Source: a bacterium
GTDB taxonomy: Bacteria > Babelota > Babeliae > Babelales > Vermiphilaceae
Direction: 5' to 3'
Length of the DNA stretch: 64,000 nt
Assembly (NCBI GenBank): GCA_016699125.1
Contig: CP064961.1
Coordinates: 558,001 to 622,000 of the forward strand
Shown: positions 7,670-16,047 of the stretch, piece after piece
How positions within the stretch are numbered: position 1 is the stretch's first letter
How the letters are laid out: each line of letters opens with the position of its first letter
Notes under the pieces: generated by a model
What the model saw: the letters and a program-made list of their open reading frames with translations, nothing else
Told to the model about the DNA's origin: nothing
The model's database searches: none
Position numbers and translations under genes: made by a program

Positions 7670-9235
7670 TTACAATAATTTTTTTAATCGTGTGCCTGGG
7701 TAGTAATAAGCAAGAATCTGTTTAAAATTCCACCCCTGTTTTGCCATCTCCTTGGCTCCCCATTGGCACAGTCCTACAAAGTGACCAAAGCCTTTACCTT
7801 TTACCGTTAGTTGATCTCCTTTTTGTATGATTGAGTAGCAATCACTTTTGATGCCTTTTAGAATGGAGTGGAGCCATTTTCCTGAGGTTTCAACCGCACT
7901 TTTTGATCCTTGAATAAGGAGTTTTTTGACAATTCCTGCGCGATCTGTTTCTTTTATTTTGATATGTTTACATTTTCCAATGATAGGAAAGCTTTTTGTA
8001 ATGCTTGACTCTATTTTCTGCAGGTCTGTGGTGATGCTCCATGAAAAAAGCGATGTTGATTTGCAAAATGTACATGGATAGGTACGTGCCAAATAAGGAT
8101 CGCTTTTGAAATTAAAAGTGTCAACCTCTGCAGGAATGACTCCGCCACAACATGAATCAAACATGGCAAGAGCGACAGCATTATTGAACGTCAAGCAGAG
8201 GCCTTCTGTTTCATTTACTGCCTTTTGAACAGTTGTGTTGTTGTGTTCTCCATATAAATTATACCGTTGATGAGCGTTCGTATCTTTAATATGATAAATT
8301 CGCTTTGTTTTACGTGCATGTAAAACGGTATGTAATGCATAGGACCGGCATGCGATTGCAAAGACTTTGTTGACTTCTAATGGCCATCCGGGCCAACTTT
8401 CAGATCTTACAACTGCGTATACATAATCTTCAAGATTGACGCAGTTCATTAAAAAGACTTTTTTTTCATTGATTGCGATCAAAAAAGCACCTTTGTACTC
8501 TTTTTTATTGAATGCAAATAGATTGTCATGAGTTTGTATATAACATGCTTTTGATTTAAGTGGTTTGTTGTTTAGCAGTAATGTTCCGTTTTTAACACAG
8601 ATAACAATTTCTTGCTGTTGTGTTTCATTGTGTCTTTGATATCTGTTTTTTAAAACGGTAAAGCCTGTTTTATTAGTGAGAACCCACTGTTTTTGATCAT
8701 GTATTGTACAGCTATCAAGTAAAACTCGTATCGTTAACTCTTTTTTTTGATTCTCTTTGCAAATAGCTTCAATAGTCTGGGTAGCTTTTAATGATCTATT
8801 GCTGTTATGCTGTTTTACTTTGTCTTGGTAATGTAGTTGTGTAGCAAGTTTTTTTGGAAGGGATGATTTTTTTAAAGGTGTGCCGGTAAGTTTTACAAGA
8901 TCGCCATATGCTTTGCAATGTACAGGACTTTTAAACAAAAGATGACCACATTCTATCGTTTCATCTGAACTATAAACCAAGATATCTTTAAAGTTCGTTT
9001 TTTTACCATTTATCCAACAGTTATTATTGAATGCTTCAATCTCTAAAATCGACTGATTAAATCGATTCATAGTTGTTTTTTTTTGCCAATCTTTGAAATA
9101 AAAAAAACTACTTTCTCTTTTGTGTGTTGATAAAGTGAACTTTTTTTCAATTAATTGCAACGTAATCGATTCGGTTGACAAGATAATAAGAGGCGAAAAA
9201 ATAGAAAGAAGCGCCAACAGTACAATGATCATCAT
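7670..9235 (-). CDS. SpoIID/LytB-domain protein
   Basis: A 521-residue exported protein. The signal-like N-terminus is MMIIVLLALLSIFSPLIIL. The SpoIID domain occupies the C-terminal half: NLEDYVYAVVRSE, WPLEVNKVFAIACRSYAL, a CCGG segment near the conserved active-site region, and the terminal GFGHFVGLCQWGAKEMA plus YYPGT motif. The domain is known from sporulation lytic transglycosylases and from LytB amidase enhancers, and acts on denuded peptidoglycan glycan strands. Nothing here suggests sporulation, so a role in wall remodelling or division is inferred. Its start overlaps the RNase H stop by four bases (ATGA). Confidence 0.88.
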   Translation of the reverse strand: MMIIVLLALLSIFSPLIILSTESITLQLIEKKFTLSTHKRESSFFYFKDWQKKTTMNRFNQSILEIEAFNNNCWINGKKTNFKDILVYSSDETIECGHLLFKSPVHCKAYGDLVKLTGTPLKKSSLPKKLATQLHYQDKVKQHNSNRSLKATQTIEAICKENQKKELTIRVLLDSCTIHDQKQWVLTNKTGFTVLKNRYQRHNETQQQEIVICVKNGTLLLNNKPLKSKACYIQTHDNLFAFNKKEYKGAFLIAINEKKVFLMNCVNLEDYVYAVVRSESWPGWPLEVNKVFAIACRSYALHTVLHARKTKRIYHIKDTNAHQRYNLYGEHNNTTVQKAVNETEGLCLTFNNAVALAMFDSCCGGVIPAEVDTFNFKSDPYLARTYPCTFCKSTSLFSWSITTDLQKIESSITKSFPIIGKCKHIKIKETDRAGIVKKLLIQGSKSAVETSGKWLHSILKGIKSDCYSIIQKGDQLTVKGKGFGHFVGLCQWGAKEMAKQGWNFKQILAYYYPGTRLKKLL

Positions 9236-9747
9236 AGGTGATCAATCATAAAAAAATCAAAAAACTCTTTTGGTACAGCTATTTTTTTATCGATGCCATA
9301 GTTTGCTGCCTCATCTGCTTGTTTATTCTCTTCTCGTGGGACATGAATTAAGGTTTTATGTTTCATGTTTTTGAGTGCATTATGTGCGATTAAAAATAGT
9401 TTTTTTAATTCTACATTGGTGATTTTATATTCCAGATTAAGCTGCTTTACCAGTAGCAATGAATCCGAATGAATTATGAGCTTATTTTGTTCAAGTTTGT
9501 GTTTGTACAGATGATATATCCCCAGCAGAAATGCCAAATATTCAGCCTGATTATTTGTTTTATGGTACAGGTAAAAACCTTCTTTTAAAATAACTTGCGT
9601 ATCACAGGTAATGAATATGCCGGCTCCTGCATGTCCAGGATTTCCTCGCGATGCACCATCGACAAAAAGGTTATAACTACCGGTTGACTCAGTTTGTAAT
9701 GGCTCTTGAAATAAAGATAGTTGAAGGTTTTGCTGACTATGCGCCAT
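9232..9747 (-). CDS. rnhA: ribonuclease HI family protein
   Basis: A 171-residue RNase H-fold protein. The four carboxylates of the DEDD site are visible in FVDGASRGNPG, NNQAEYLA, HSDSLLLVKQ and NKQADEAAN. RNase HI cleaves RNA in RNA-DNA hybrids such as R-loops and primers. The ATG at 9747 is preferred over an upstream TTG at 9756 because AGGAT is well spaced from it. The first 25 residues are a non-conserved Gln-rich extension. It sits in a minus-strand operon between the zinc-ribbon gene and spoIID. Confidence 0.88.
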   Translation of the reverse strand: MAHSQQNLQLSLFQEPLQTESTGSYNLFVDGASRGNPGHAGAGIFITCDTQVILKEGFYLYHKTNNQAEYLAFLLGIYHLYKHKLEQNKLIIHSDSLLLVKQLNLEYKITNVELKKLFLIAHNALKNMKHKTLIHVPREENKQADEAANYGIDKKIAVPKEFFDFFMIDHL

Positions 9748-9759
9748 GATATGCAATCC

Positions 9760-10467
9760 TTAATTATGAGAGCCATACAGAAGTCGAAAGCAGTTTTTAC
9801 ACTGAACGAGCGCGCCTTTTTTAATGGCTTGCACATCAGTACCGGTTAATTGGTAAAAACAGGATGCACACTGTCCATTTTCTACGGTAACGATTGGATT
9901 TTCTACTTTACTTTGCATGGTTGCATATTTGTTGAGCCATTCTTGGGGGATATTTACTTCGTATGTGGGCCTTTGTTCGTAAAGATTGCGTAAATCGCCT
10001 TCTAACTGCGCCTTTTTTTGTTCGGAGACACTCATGTTCTCTTCTAAGAGTTTATTTGTATTGGCTGTAGAAATCAGGAGATTTTTATAGTTTTTCTCAG
10101 CAATTTCAAAAGCGTCCCATGTATTTGCAACGATCTGTTCTTGATCAACTTGTTGCTTGCATAGAAGGTCAAATTCCTGTTTAAGTGCATGATAGTCTTT
10201 ATATGCTTGTAAGTTATTAATTGTCGTATGAAGAGCTTTTATTTTTTTTGAGATCTCGGCAAGGAGGTTTTCTTCAAAATTGACTTTTTGTTGGAGGGTT
10301 GTGGACTGTTTTTTAGCATCTTCTACTGATGTTTGATATTCAACTAATTCATTTTGTAAGGTTGCTATCTTCTGGATTTCTTCAGCGATACTTTTTTTAC
10401 ATAATTTTATCTTATTATCGAACTCAACTAATGCAACAAAATTAGTAAAAAAAACTGCTTTATCCAT
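9760..10467 (-). CDS. coiled-coil protein with C4 zinc ribbon
   Basis: A 235-residue cytoplasmic protein. Residues about 10-165 are a long coiled coil rich in Glu, Lys and Gln. The C-terminus is a four-cysteine zinc ribbon, CASC and CKNC separated by about 21 residues. This is the architecture of the widespread C4-type zinc-ribbon (CT398-like) family, often found next to RNase H or YqfO-type genes, with uncertain function, possibly secretion- or nucleic-acid-related. The ATG at 10467 is used instead of a TTG at 10476. The gene ends 12 bp before the RNase H start, so the two are probably co-transcribed. Confidence 0.8.
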   Translation of the reverse strand: MDKAVFFTNFVALVEFDNKIKLCKKSIAEEIQKIATLQNELVEYQTSVEDAKKQSTTLQQKVNFEENLLAEISKKIKALHTTINNLQAYKDYHALKQEFDLLCKQQVDQEQIVANTWDAFEIAEKNYKNLLISTANTNKLLEENMSVSEQKKAQLEGDLRNLYEQRPTYEVNIPQEWLNKYATMQSKVENPIVTVENGQCASCFYQLTGTDVQAIKKGALVQCKNCFRLLYGSHN

Positions 10468-10488
10468 AATCCCCAACCATTTTTACTT

Positions 10489-10564
10489 TGGTGGGCCCAC
10501 CGGGATTTGAACCTGGGACCTTTCGGTTATGAGCCGACTGCTCTTACCGCTGAGCTATGGGCCC
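10489..10564 (-). tRNA. tRNA with CAT anticodon (Met or Ile2)
   Basis: On the minus strand a complete cloverleaf is visible: acceptor GGGCCCA pairing with TGGGCCC, D arm AGCTCAGCGGTAAGAGC, anticodon loop CTCATAA, T arm with GGTTCAAATCC, and an encoded CCA. The acceptor starts with G-C, so it is not the initiator. It is either elongator tRNA-Met or tRNA-Ile2, whose C34 is changed to lysidine by TilS; tilS is present at 58902-59882. The sequence around the loop resembles bacterial Ile2 tRNAs, but I cannot decide without comparison. Confidence 0.93.
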
Positions 10565-10817
10565 GTATATTTTAAATTAAGATCAGTGATTATCATAAGC
10601 AACTTTTTTTGTTTTGTAAATGGTATTTTATATTTCGCAAGTGCTAAAAATCTGATCCTTGAAGAATTATTGTGTATGTCTTTTTTAGCGTTATGGTTAT
10701 AATTAAATATTTTATATTAATTACTTTTTAAATATAATTGTTGCTTTTTAGTTATATTATAAAATATAATGTAATGAGAACATGAAATACTCTTTTTAAA
10801 CATTTAAAGGGAATAAT

Positions 10818-11708
10818 ATGAATCATAGGTCTTTTAAAACAATGCTTTTACTAGTATTAGTAGGATTGGTCTGTTATCGTGGCATCGCTATGGACGGGCA
10901 AGATTATGCTGAAAAAGAGATGGCAACTGAGATGGATGAGTCGACAGATCAGATTGATCGTGATGAAGGTTTGTTTGATGGTACTGAAGAAAATGACCTA
11001 GAAAAGATAAATAGTGGCGAGAGTGGAGTTGAAGTAGCTGATCAAAAGCAGTTTACAGAACAGCCAGAAAAAGCCGTGTCTGGTGTGGCATTAAATCCGC
11101 CTTTAGAACCAGTTGGACAACCAAGTCCCGATACATCAAATATAGTGCCTATGTTTGACAAAAGACCGCCGGTTGCAGAAAATATGAATATACAGATTAA
11201 ACCTAGTAACAATAATAAGGGGGAACTGATGGCAAAAGAAGTAAAACTTGGCATGGACGGTGCAAAACAGATGGCTGTTGCTGAAAGCTTGCAAAAGCTG
11301 CTTGCCAATGAGTTTGTTTTATATGTTAAAACGCTGAATTTTCATTGGAATATAGAGGGGAAATTTTTTGGTCCTTTGCATACATTTTTTAATAATCAGT
11401 ATGATAAGTTAGCAGAAACAATTGATGCAATTGCAGAGCGTATTCGAGCACTGGGTCTTATGTCCCGAGCGACTTTGCAAGAATTTATGAAAGAAAGTAG
11501 TCTTAAAGAAACACCTGGTGAGTATCCTGATGATGTAAAGATGTTAACTCTATTGCTTGCTGATCATGAGGCTGTCATAAGACAGTTGCGAGAAATTAAT
11601 GCAATGGCGCAATCGGCAGATGATGCGGGTACGACTAACTTTGTTTCAGGTCTTTTGGAAATGCACGAAAAGATGGCTTGGATGATACGTGCACATGTAA
11701 ATCGTTAA
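10818..11708 (+). CDS. dps: Dps/ferritin-like protein with export signal and acidic linker
   Basis: A 296-residue protein with three parts. Residues 1-24 form a signal peptide ending in RGIA. Residues 25-137 are an acidic, Pro/Asn-rich, low-complexity linker. Residues 138-296 are a full Dps domain with ferroxidase ligands H176 (NFHWN), H188 (LHTFF), D203 and E207 (TIDAIAERI). Dps proteins form 12-mers that oxidise iron with peroxide and may bind DNA, and they are normally cytosolic. An internal ATG at 11229 starts exactly at the Dps domain, with AAGGGGG five bases upstream, so a 159-residue cytosolic form could be made from the same gene. A terminator follows. Confidence 0.9.
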   Translation: MNHRSFKTMLLLVLVGLVCYRGIAMDGQDYAEKEMATEMDESTDQIDRDEGLFDGTEENDLEKINSGESGVEVADQKQFTEQPEKAVSGVALNPPLEPVGQPSPDTSNIVPMFDKRPPVAENMNIQIKPSNNNKGELMAKEVKLGMDGAKQMAVAESLQKLLANEFVLYVKTLNFHWNIEGKFFGPLHTFFNNQYDKLAETIDAIAERIRALGLMSRATLQEFMKESSLKETPGEYPDDVKMLTLLLADHEAVIRQLREINAMAQSADDAGTTNFVSGLLEMHEKMAWMIRAHVNR

Positions 11709-11734
11709 GTTTATTGATATAATTTTATAAAAAA

Positions 11735-11767
11735 GGGCGGCTAGGAAGAAACCTAACCGCTCTTTTT
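11735..11767. terminator. bidirectional terminator after dps
   Basis: GGGCGGCTAGG and CCTAACCGCTC pair with G-T wobbles around the loop AAGAAA. Ts follow on the plus strand and, read the other way, TTTTTT follows the stem on the minus strand. It lies between convergent dps and the gene at 11780. Confidence 0.85.
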
Positions 11768-11779
11768 ATTTTGATTTAG

Positions 11780-12355
11780 TTATTTATTACCATTCATTGG
11801 ACTGAGAATCGCCTCGCCCTCTCCTTTGCTTAGCGCTAGCAATGTAAACACTACAGCTGCGAAAGTACCATTAAATTTCCAATAATCTTCGAACTTATCA
11901 AAAATGTTATCATACAAGAAGGTTACCAAGCCTGTACCTTTGATAACCTCTTTATCTTCTAAGATAACCTTTTCACCATCAACCATTTTGACTATTTTCT
12001 TTGTCATTGTTTTGGTTCTTGTGCCAAAAACATAAAAATCATCAACATAGCTAATCAGAAGTTTTATTTTTTTTATAACATCTTTTTCATCTAGTATCTC
12101 TTGCCAGCGTACAATACGTGCTGCTTCTGAGATGGTTTCAGCTTTTGGTTTTGTTTTGTGGAAATAATACTGTCTTGCCAAAAACAGAATAACAGAAGTA
12201 ATCGCCGCACCTTTTGCCAGTTTACTGTGTTTGCGTAAATAATCAGTTACCTTTGAGACAATTTCTTGAGCAGGGTTGGCAGCAAAGACCTGCACAGGTA
12301 GATTGAACATATGTGCCAATAAGAAAAATCCTAATAATTTTAGTTTGATATTCAT
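11780..12355 (-). CDS. exported membrane protein, unknown
   Basis: A 191-residue protein preceded by GAAAGG at good spacing. It has a signal peptide (LLGFFLLAHMFNLPVQVFAA), a second hydrophobic segment at about residues 48-62 (GAAITSVILFLARQYYF), a charged helical middle, and a C-terminal hydrophobic segment (FNGTFAAVVFTLLALS). No known family is recognised. It follows the terminator shared with dps and stands alone. Confidence 0.65.
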   Translation of the reverse strand: MNIKLKLLGFFLLAHMFNLPVQVFAANPAQEIVSKVTDYLRKHSKLAKGAAITSVILFLARQYYFHKTKPKAETISEAARIVRWQEILDEKDVIKKIKLLISYVDDFYVFGTRTKTMTKKIVKMVDGEKVILEDKEVIKGTGLVTFLYDNIFDKFEDYWKFNGTFAAVVFTLLALSKGEGEAILSPMNGNK

Positions 12356-12464
12356 GAAAACCTTTCATTTTTTATTCTTTAAAACAGGTACTAATTGTTT
12401 GAAATCTTCTAGTCAAAAATCATATTTTAATATTGTTATTTTGTCAAACTTGTAGTTTCGCTTT

Positions 12465-13634
12465 TTATTGAAGATAGAGCAAGCATGCAATAATTCCAGT
12501 GACCAATACAGGAACTTTCACAGGTTTAAAGTTGTATAGTTTTAACAACAAGTTACATACCGTTAATGTGATAATGATTGGATATCCAATATAAACGATA
12601 GGTCCTCCTGTTAGCATGAGTACTTTGTCTAATCCAAAAATGGAAAGCGGTAGGCAACATAACAGTGTTATGGCAACCGACCAACCATGGGTTACGCTTT
12701 TTTGAAAAACTGTTTTTTGCATATATTCACCAACAACGGCTGCCAGTGCAATTGATGTTGATAAACATGCCATTAAAACGGCTATTGCAATGATCAAAGT
12801 TCCATTGACCCCTAAAATGCGTAAAGAGATCTCTTTAAAGAGTTGTCCTGCGTCATTGATATACAGGCCGTGGCCATGAAGCATACTTAAAATACTCATG
12901 CCAATATACACAAAGCAGAGTAATATAATACCAATAAAACCAGCCTTGAAGCCTGTTTTTGAAAGATCTTTTAAAGATTCATGATTATTATTCATTTTTA
13001 AAAGGTTAATAATAATGGAGCCAAAAAATATTGCACCCAAAAGGTCTAGTGTTTCATATCCTCGAATGAAATTTGAGCTAAATACTGCAAGCAAGGTTGG
13101 CTCAATGCAGGGGACTGGTGTATGATGTATTCCATCAAATAATCCTTTTCCAATGATCCATGAGATACACAATAAAAGTATTGGTGATATGATATTGCCT
13201 AAGACTTCGATGATCCTATTTTCTTTGTAGCTTGCCAGAAAGGTTATGGCCAGAAATAAGAGTGCAAAGCCTATATTGTGCCATATGATGGCATGATTCA
13301 AAAGTGGAATGAATGGTTCGATCATGGCTTGCGAAAGTGTTACAATCCGAGGAATTGCAATGACAGGGCCAATGATCATCATTGAACAGAAGATCAAAAC
13401 TTTTCCAATAGTGGTGCCAAGCCTTGAAAAAAATGCTTCGTAGTCACCATCAAAAAGGATCATCGTCACAAGTCCAAGCAATGGTAGGAGTGCTGCAGTT
13501 AACAAAAAACCACACATGCCAAGCCATGTATATTTTCCTGCAGTTAGCCCCGTAATTAATGGATAAATAAGATTACCAGCACCAAAAAACATTGAAAATA
13601 TTGCAAGGCTTACGACAAAAAGACTGTTGCGCAT
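12465..13634 (-). CDS. brnQ: branched-chain amino acid:cation symporter
   Basis: A 389-residue inner-membrane transporter of the LIVCS (BrnQ) family with about 12 helices. The N-terminal MFFGAGNLIYP and the following glycine-rich helices match the family closely, and length is near the usual 400-440. These carriers import Leu, Ile and Val with Na+ or H+. A clear AGGAG lies before the ATG at 13634. Import of branched-chain amino acids would fit a host-dependent bacterium lacking their synthesis, which is an inference. Confidence 0.92.
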   Translation of the reverse strand: MRNSLFVVSLAIFSMFFGAGNLIYPLITGLTAGKYTWLGMCGFLLTAALLPLLGLVTMILFDGDYEAFFSRLGTTIGKVLIFCSMMIIGPVIAIPRIVTLSQAMIEPFIPLLNHAIIWHNIGFALLFLAITFLASYKENRIIEVLGNIISPILLLCISWIIGKGLFDGIHHTPVPCIEPTLLAVFSSNFIRGYETLDLLGAIFFGSIIINLLKMNNNHESLKDLSKTGFKAGFIGIILLCFVYIGMSILSMLHGHGLYINDAGQLFKEISLRILGVNGTLIIAIAVLMACLSTSIALAAVVGEYMQKTVFQKSVTHGWSVAITLLCCLPLSIFGLDKVLMLTGGPIVYIGYPIIITLTVCNLLLKLYNFKPVKVPVLVTGIIACLLYLQ

Positions 13635-13805
13635 GTAAAACTCCTGATTTAAAATATTTTTTGCTTAATTATTATTTAAAAAAGACACTTCGGCATAGTA
13701 CCATTTTTTACAAATAAAGCAATAAGAAGCTTCTTTTGAAATGCTTTTTATATTAAAAACAGTCTTTCTATACACTGTTTTTCAAATGCAGGTTTTATTG
13801 CGTCA

Positions 13806-14348
13806 CTAAAATGAACTTTTTGGTCCTTGCGCCATTGGATCTGTGTTTTGGCCAAGGATCTCTTTACGTGTAAAAAAGCTTGCAACCGGGAAAAAGAACA
13901 GTCTCGTTTTGTTGAACTGTACCTGTGTGTCAATCAACTGTTGTCGAGCATACGCGATTCTATTGAAAATGCCTGCCGTTTCATCAAGAACACCAGTTTG
14001 CATACTACTAATATCGGTGCTTGGATAGTTTTCGACAATAACTTTTAAGTTGTTCCTGACCAGGTCTGCTGCGTGCATCGCTTGCGTAATGTTTTGGTTT
14101 TCTGTTGCTTTGATATATTCTTTTCTGCCTTCAACAATTGATTCAATAATATCTTTGCGATCTTTGTATGCTGCTTTGAGTTGTGTTTCAACTGCTGCCA
14201 GTTTTTCAAATCCAGATTGTAGCTGTGTCCAGATGACACCAGTTTTACCATTAATCTCTTCGTTCATACTTGCAAGTTGAAAGACCCCTATTGCAAGGTA
14301 TGCAACTAAAAGTCCACAAATAGTGAGTATTGTGTATACTATTTTCAT
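13806..14348 (-). CDS. lemA: LemA family protein
   Basis: A 180-residue protein with one N-terminal transmembrane helix (VYTILTICGLLVAYLAIGVF) and a helical bundle. The family features are visible: an N-terminal NEEIN segment, ENYP, and FNRIAYARQQLIDTQVQFN near the end (usual form RxxYNxxVxxFN). LemA is anchored in the membrane and typically found beside TPM-domain proteins, as here, 29 bp from the TPM gene upstream. The biochemical role is not established. The usual two-gene order supports a common operon. Confidence 0.88.
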   Translation of the reverse strand: MKIVYTILTICGLLVAYLAIGVFQLASMNEEINGKTGVIWTQLQSGFEKLAAVETQLKAAYKDRKDIIESIVEGRKEYIKATENQNITQAMHAADLVRNNLKVIVENYPSTDISSMQTGVLDETAGIFNRIAYARQQLIDTQVQFNKTRLFFFPVASFFTRKEILGQNTDPMAQGPKSSF

Positions 14349-14377
14349 AAAAATCCTTTAATAAATGATTATTTTTG

Positions 14378-15094
14378 TTATCTACTTGCGCCACCACCAC
14401 CAAAACCACCGCCTCCACCAGTTCGTGTTCCGCCAAACCCTCCACCTCCAAAAGAGTTTCTATATCCAGGTCCGTAAAGGAACATGCCGCTGCCGCCACC
14501 ACCATTCTTTGGAAAATATAAGAGCACTGCGAATACAATTAAGAATACAAGCAGTAGAATATACCAGTCTGGAAGTGGAGGTTTTTCGTTGATGTCTGCA
14601 AACTCTTTTGCATCTGGTTGTTTAAGATAGTGATGCAAAAGAGTCAAAAAACTGAGCAACCCGTTTTGCCAGTTGCCCTCTTTGCGAGCGGAAACATATG
14701 TTTTGTCAAGCATACGGCCTATTTTTGCATCGTTTAAAAGTCCTTCAAGCCCTTTGCCGATTGCAACTCCAATTGAGGGTTTTTGGCTGACTACTGTTTC
14801 ATGTTTTTCAAAAAGCAACGCACAGGCAATCCCATTGTTTTTTGCAGCTGATCCTAATTTTAACTGATTTCCAAAAGCTGTTGCAACTTCAAGTGCAGTC
14901 ATACCATTTTTGTAGCTACATAAAATGCCAAGTTGAAAACCGGTTTTTTCAAAACCAAGAGATAGTATATCAAGCTCTTTTAAAAATGTTGCTGGAAGCT
15001 GCTTTGTTCGGTCTGTAATGAATGTTGATTGAGCCGATACTGTGAAACAAAACAGAAAACATAAAACACTGAAAATGTTTCTTTTTATATTCAT
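14378..15094 (-). CDS. TPM-domain protein, YgcG-like
   Basis: A 238-residue protein with a signal peptide (SVLCFLFCFTVSA), a TPM domain (residues about 25-160; conserved NNGIACALLFEK and IGVAIGKGLEG stretches), a transmembrane helix (WYILLLVFLIVFAVLLYF), and a Gly-rich tail (FGGGGFGGTRTGGGGG). This is the YgcG/TPM_phosphatase architecture. Plant relatives act in photosystem II repair, but the bacterial role is unclear. It is co-directional with lemA. The Gly-rich tail is normal for the family. Confidence 0.88.
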   Translation of the reverse strand: MNIKRNIFSVLCFLFCFTVSAQSTFITDRTKQLPATFLKELDILSLGFEKTGFQLGILCSYKNGMTALEVATAFGNQLKLGSAAKNNGIACALLFEKHETVVSQKPSIGVAIGKGLEGLLNDAKIGRMLDKTYVSARKEGNWQNGLLSFLTLLHHYLKQPDAKEFADINEKPPLPDWYILLLVFLIVFAVLLYFPKNGGGGSGMFLYGPGYRNSFGGGGFGGTRTGGGGGFGGGGASR

Positions 15095-15230
15095 ATGATT
15101 AGAAGCTTGTGAAATTATTCTTTACTTTACTAGATTTTAGTGATTATTTCAACAGTTAAAAAAAAGATTAAGGAATATATTTTAATTGTTTTTATTTGAA
15201 TTAAAGATTAACTTGTATAATAATACAAAT

Positions 15231-16043
15231 TTACCTATTGTTCCATACGTTTGGAAGAATATCATGTAACGAGCCTTCAAAACTCATCGATGGTTCGATA
15301 ATTAATGTTTTACCATCGATTGGTTTGGTATCTATAAGATTTTTTAGTATTTTTGTTCCAATTTTGCCATATCCAGGCAGCGCGTGAATGTCTTTGAATG
15401 ATCCTCTTTCTTCATTGCTGTCATTTAGATGAATGAGTTGAATATTGTCTTTAAATAAGGAAAAGCGATCAAGGATATAATCATCAGCATGAGGTTCAAG
15501 TGAATAGCCTGCCAGGTGTGCGTGTGCAGTGTCAAGGCAGAATTTTAACTGCTCAGGTTTATCAGTGCGTTCAAAAAGATATATAAGATCGTTAATATCT
15601 GCTCCAAGGAGACTTTTTTTATTTGCGGTGTTTTCAATATAGAAAGTAATTGAGGGAAACGCTTTTATCATTTTATTAATCAGTTGTGCAACCCGATCTA
15701 AGCCGACTGTTTTTGTTGCCGGATCTTTCCATGCGCCGGGGTGAAAGACGTAATGGTTAAATTCTAAAGATTGGCATAGAAAAAGCTCCTTTAAAAGTAC
15801 GGGATGATCACTGTTTTCAGCACTAAAATTAATTAAAAAAGAGGCATGTGCGTATAGATTGTGAAACTTAGGTCGTAGGCTCAGAAACTCTTTTTTATCT
15901 TCTTTCGTAAGCTTTAATGGTCTTGTTTTTTTTTCTTGGACAAAAATGGTCTGAAAGGATGGCAACTGTAACTGTAGTGCTTTTCGAGCAACCGCAGTAA
16001 TTGATGTGTGAAATTGTAAATGTAAACCGATTGTACGATTCAT
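15231..16043 (-). CDS. nfo: endonuclease IV-type AP endonuclease
   Basis: A 270-residue TIM-barrel protein with the metal-ligand strands of endonuclease IV: YAHASFLINFS, HPGAWKD, IENTA, CLDTAHAHLAGY, HLNDS and IIEPS. These bind three zincs and cut the backbone at abasic sites in base excision repair. The usual H in the GSRxDRHENIG segment appears as DIHALPGYGKIG, so the site is slightly divergent. The ATG at 16043 is used; a TTG at 16061 would extend into the preceding gene. It begins four bases after the phosphohexomutase stop, implying translational coupling. Confidence 0.88.
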   Translation of the reverse strand: MNRTIGLHLQFHTSITAVARKALQLQLPSFQTIFVQEKKTRPLKLTKEDKKEFLSLRPKFHNLYAHASFLINFSAENSDHPVLLKELFLCQSLEFNHYVFHPGAWKDPATKTVGLDRVAQLINKMIKAFPSITFYIENTANKKSLLGADINDLIYLFERTDKPEQLKFCLDTAHAHLAGYSLEPHADDYILDRFSLFKDNIQLIHLNDSNEERGSFKDIHALPGYGKIGTKILKNLIDTKPIDGKTLIIEPSMSFEGSLHDILPNVWNNR

Positions 16044-16047
16044 AGGG

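Noticed and set aside
13748..13933. Small minus-strand frame near the end of lemA
   Set aside because: It overlaps lemA in another frame and shows no protein features.
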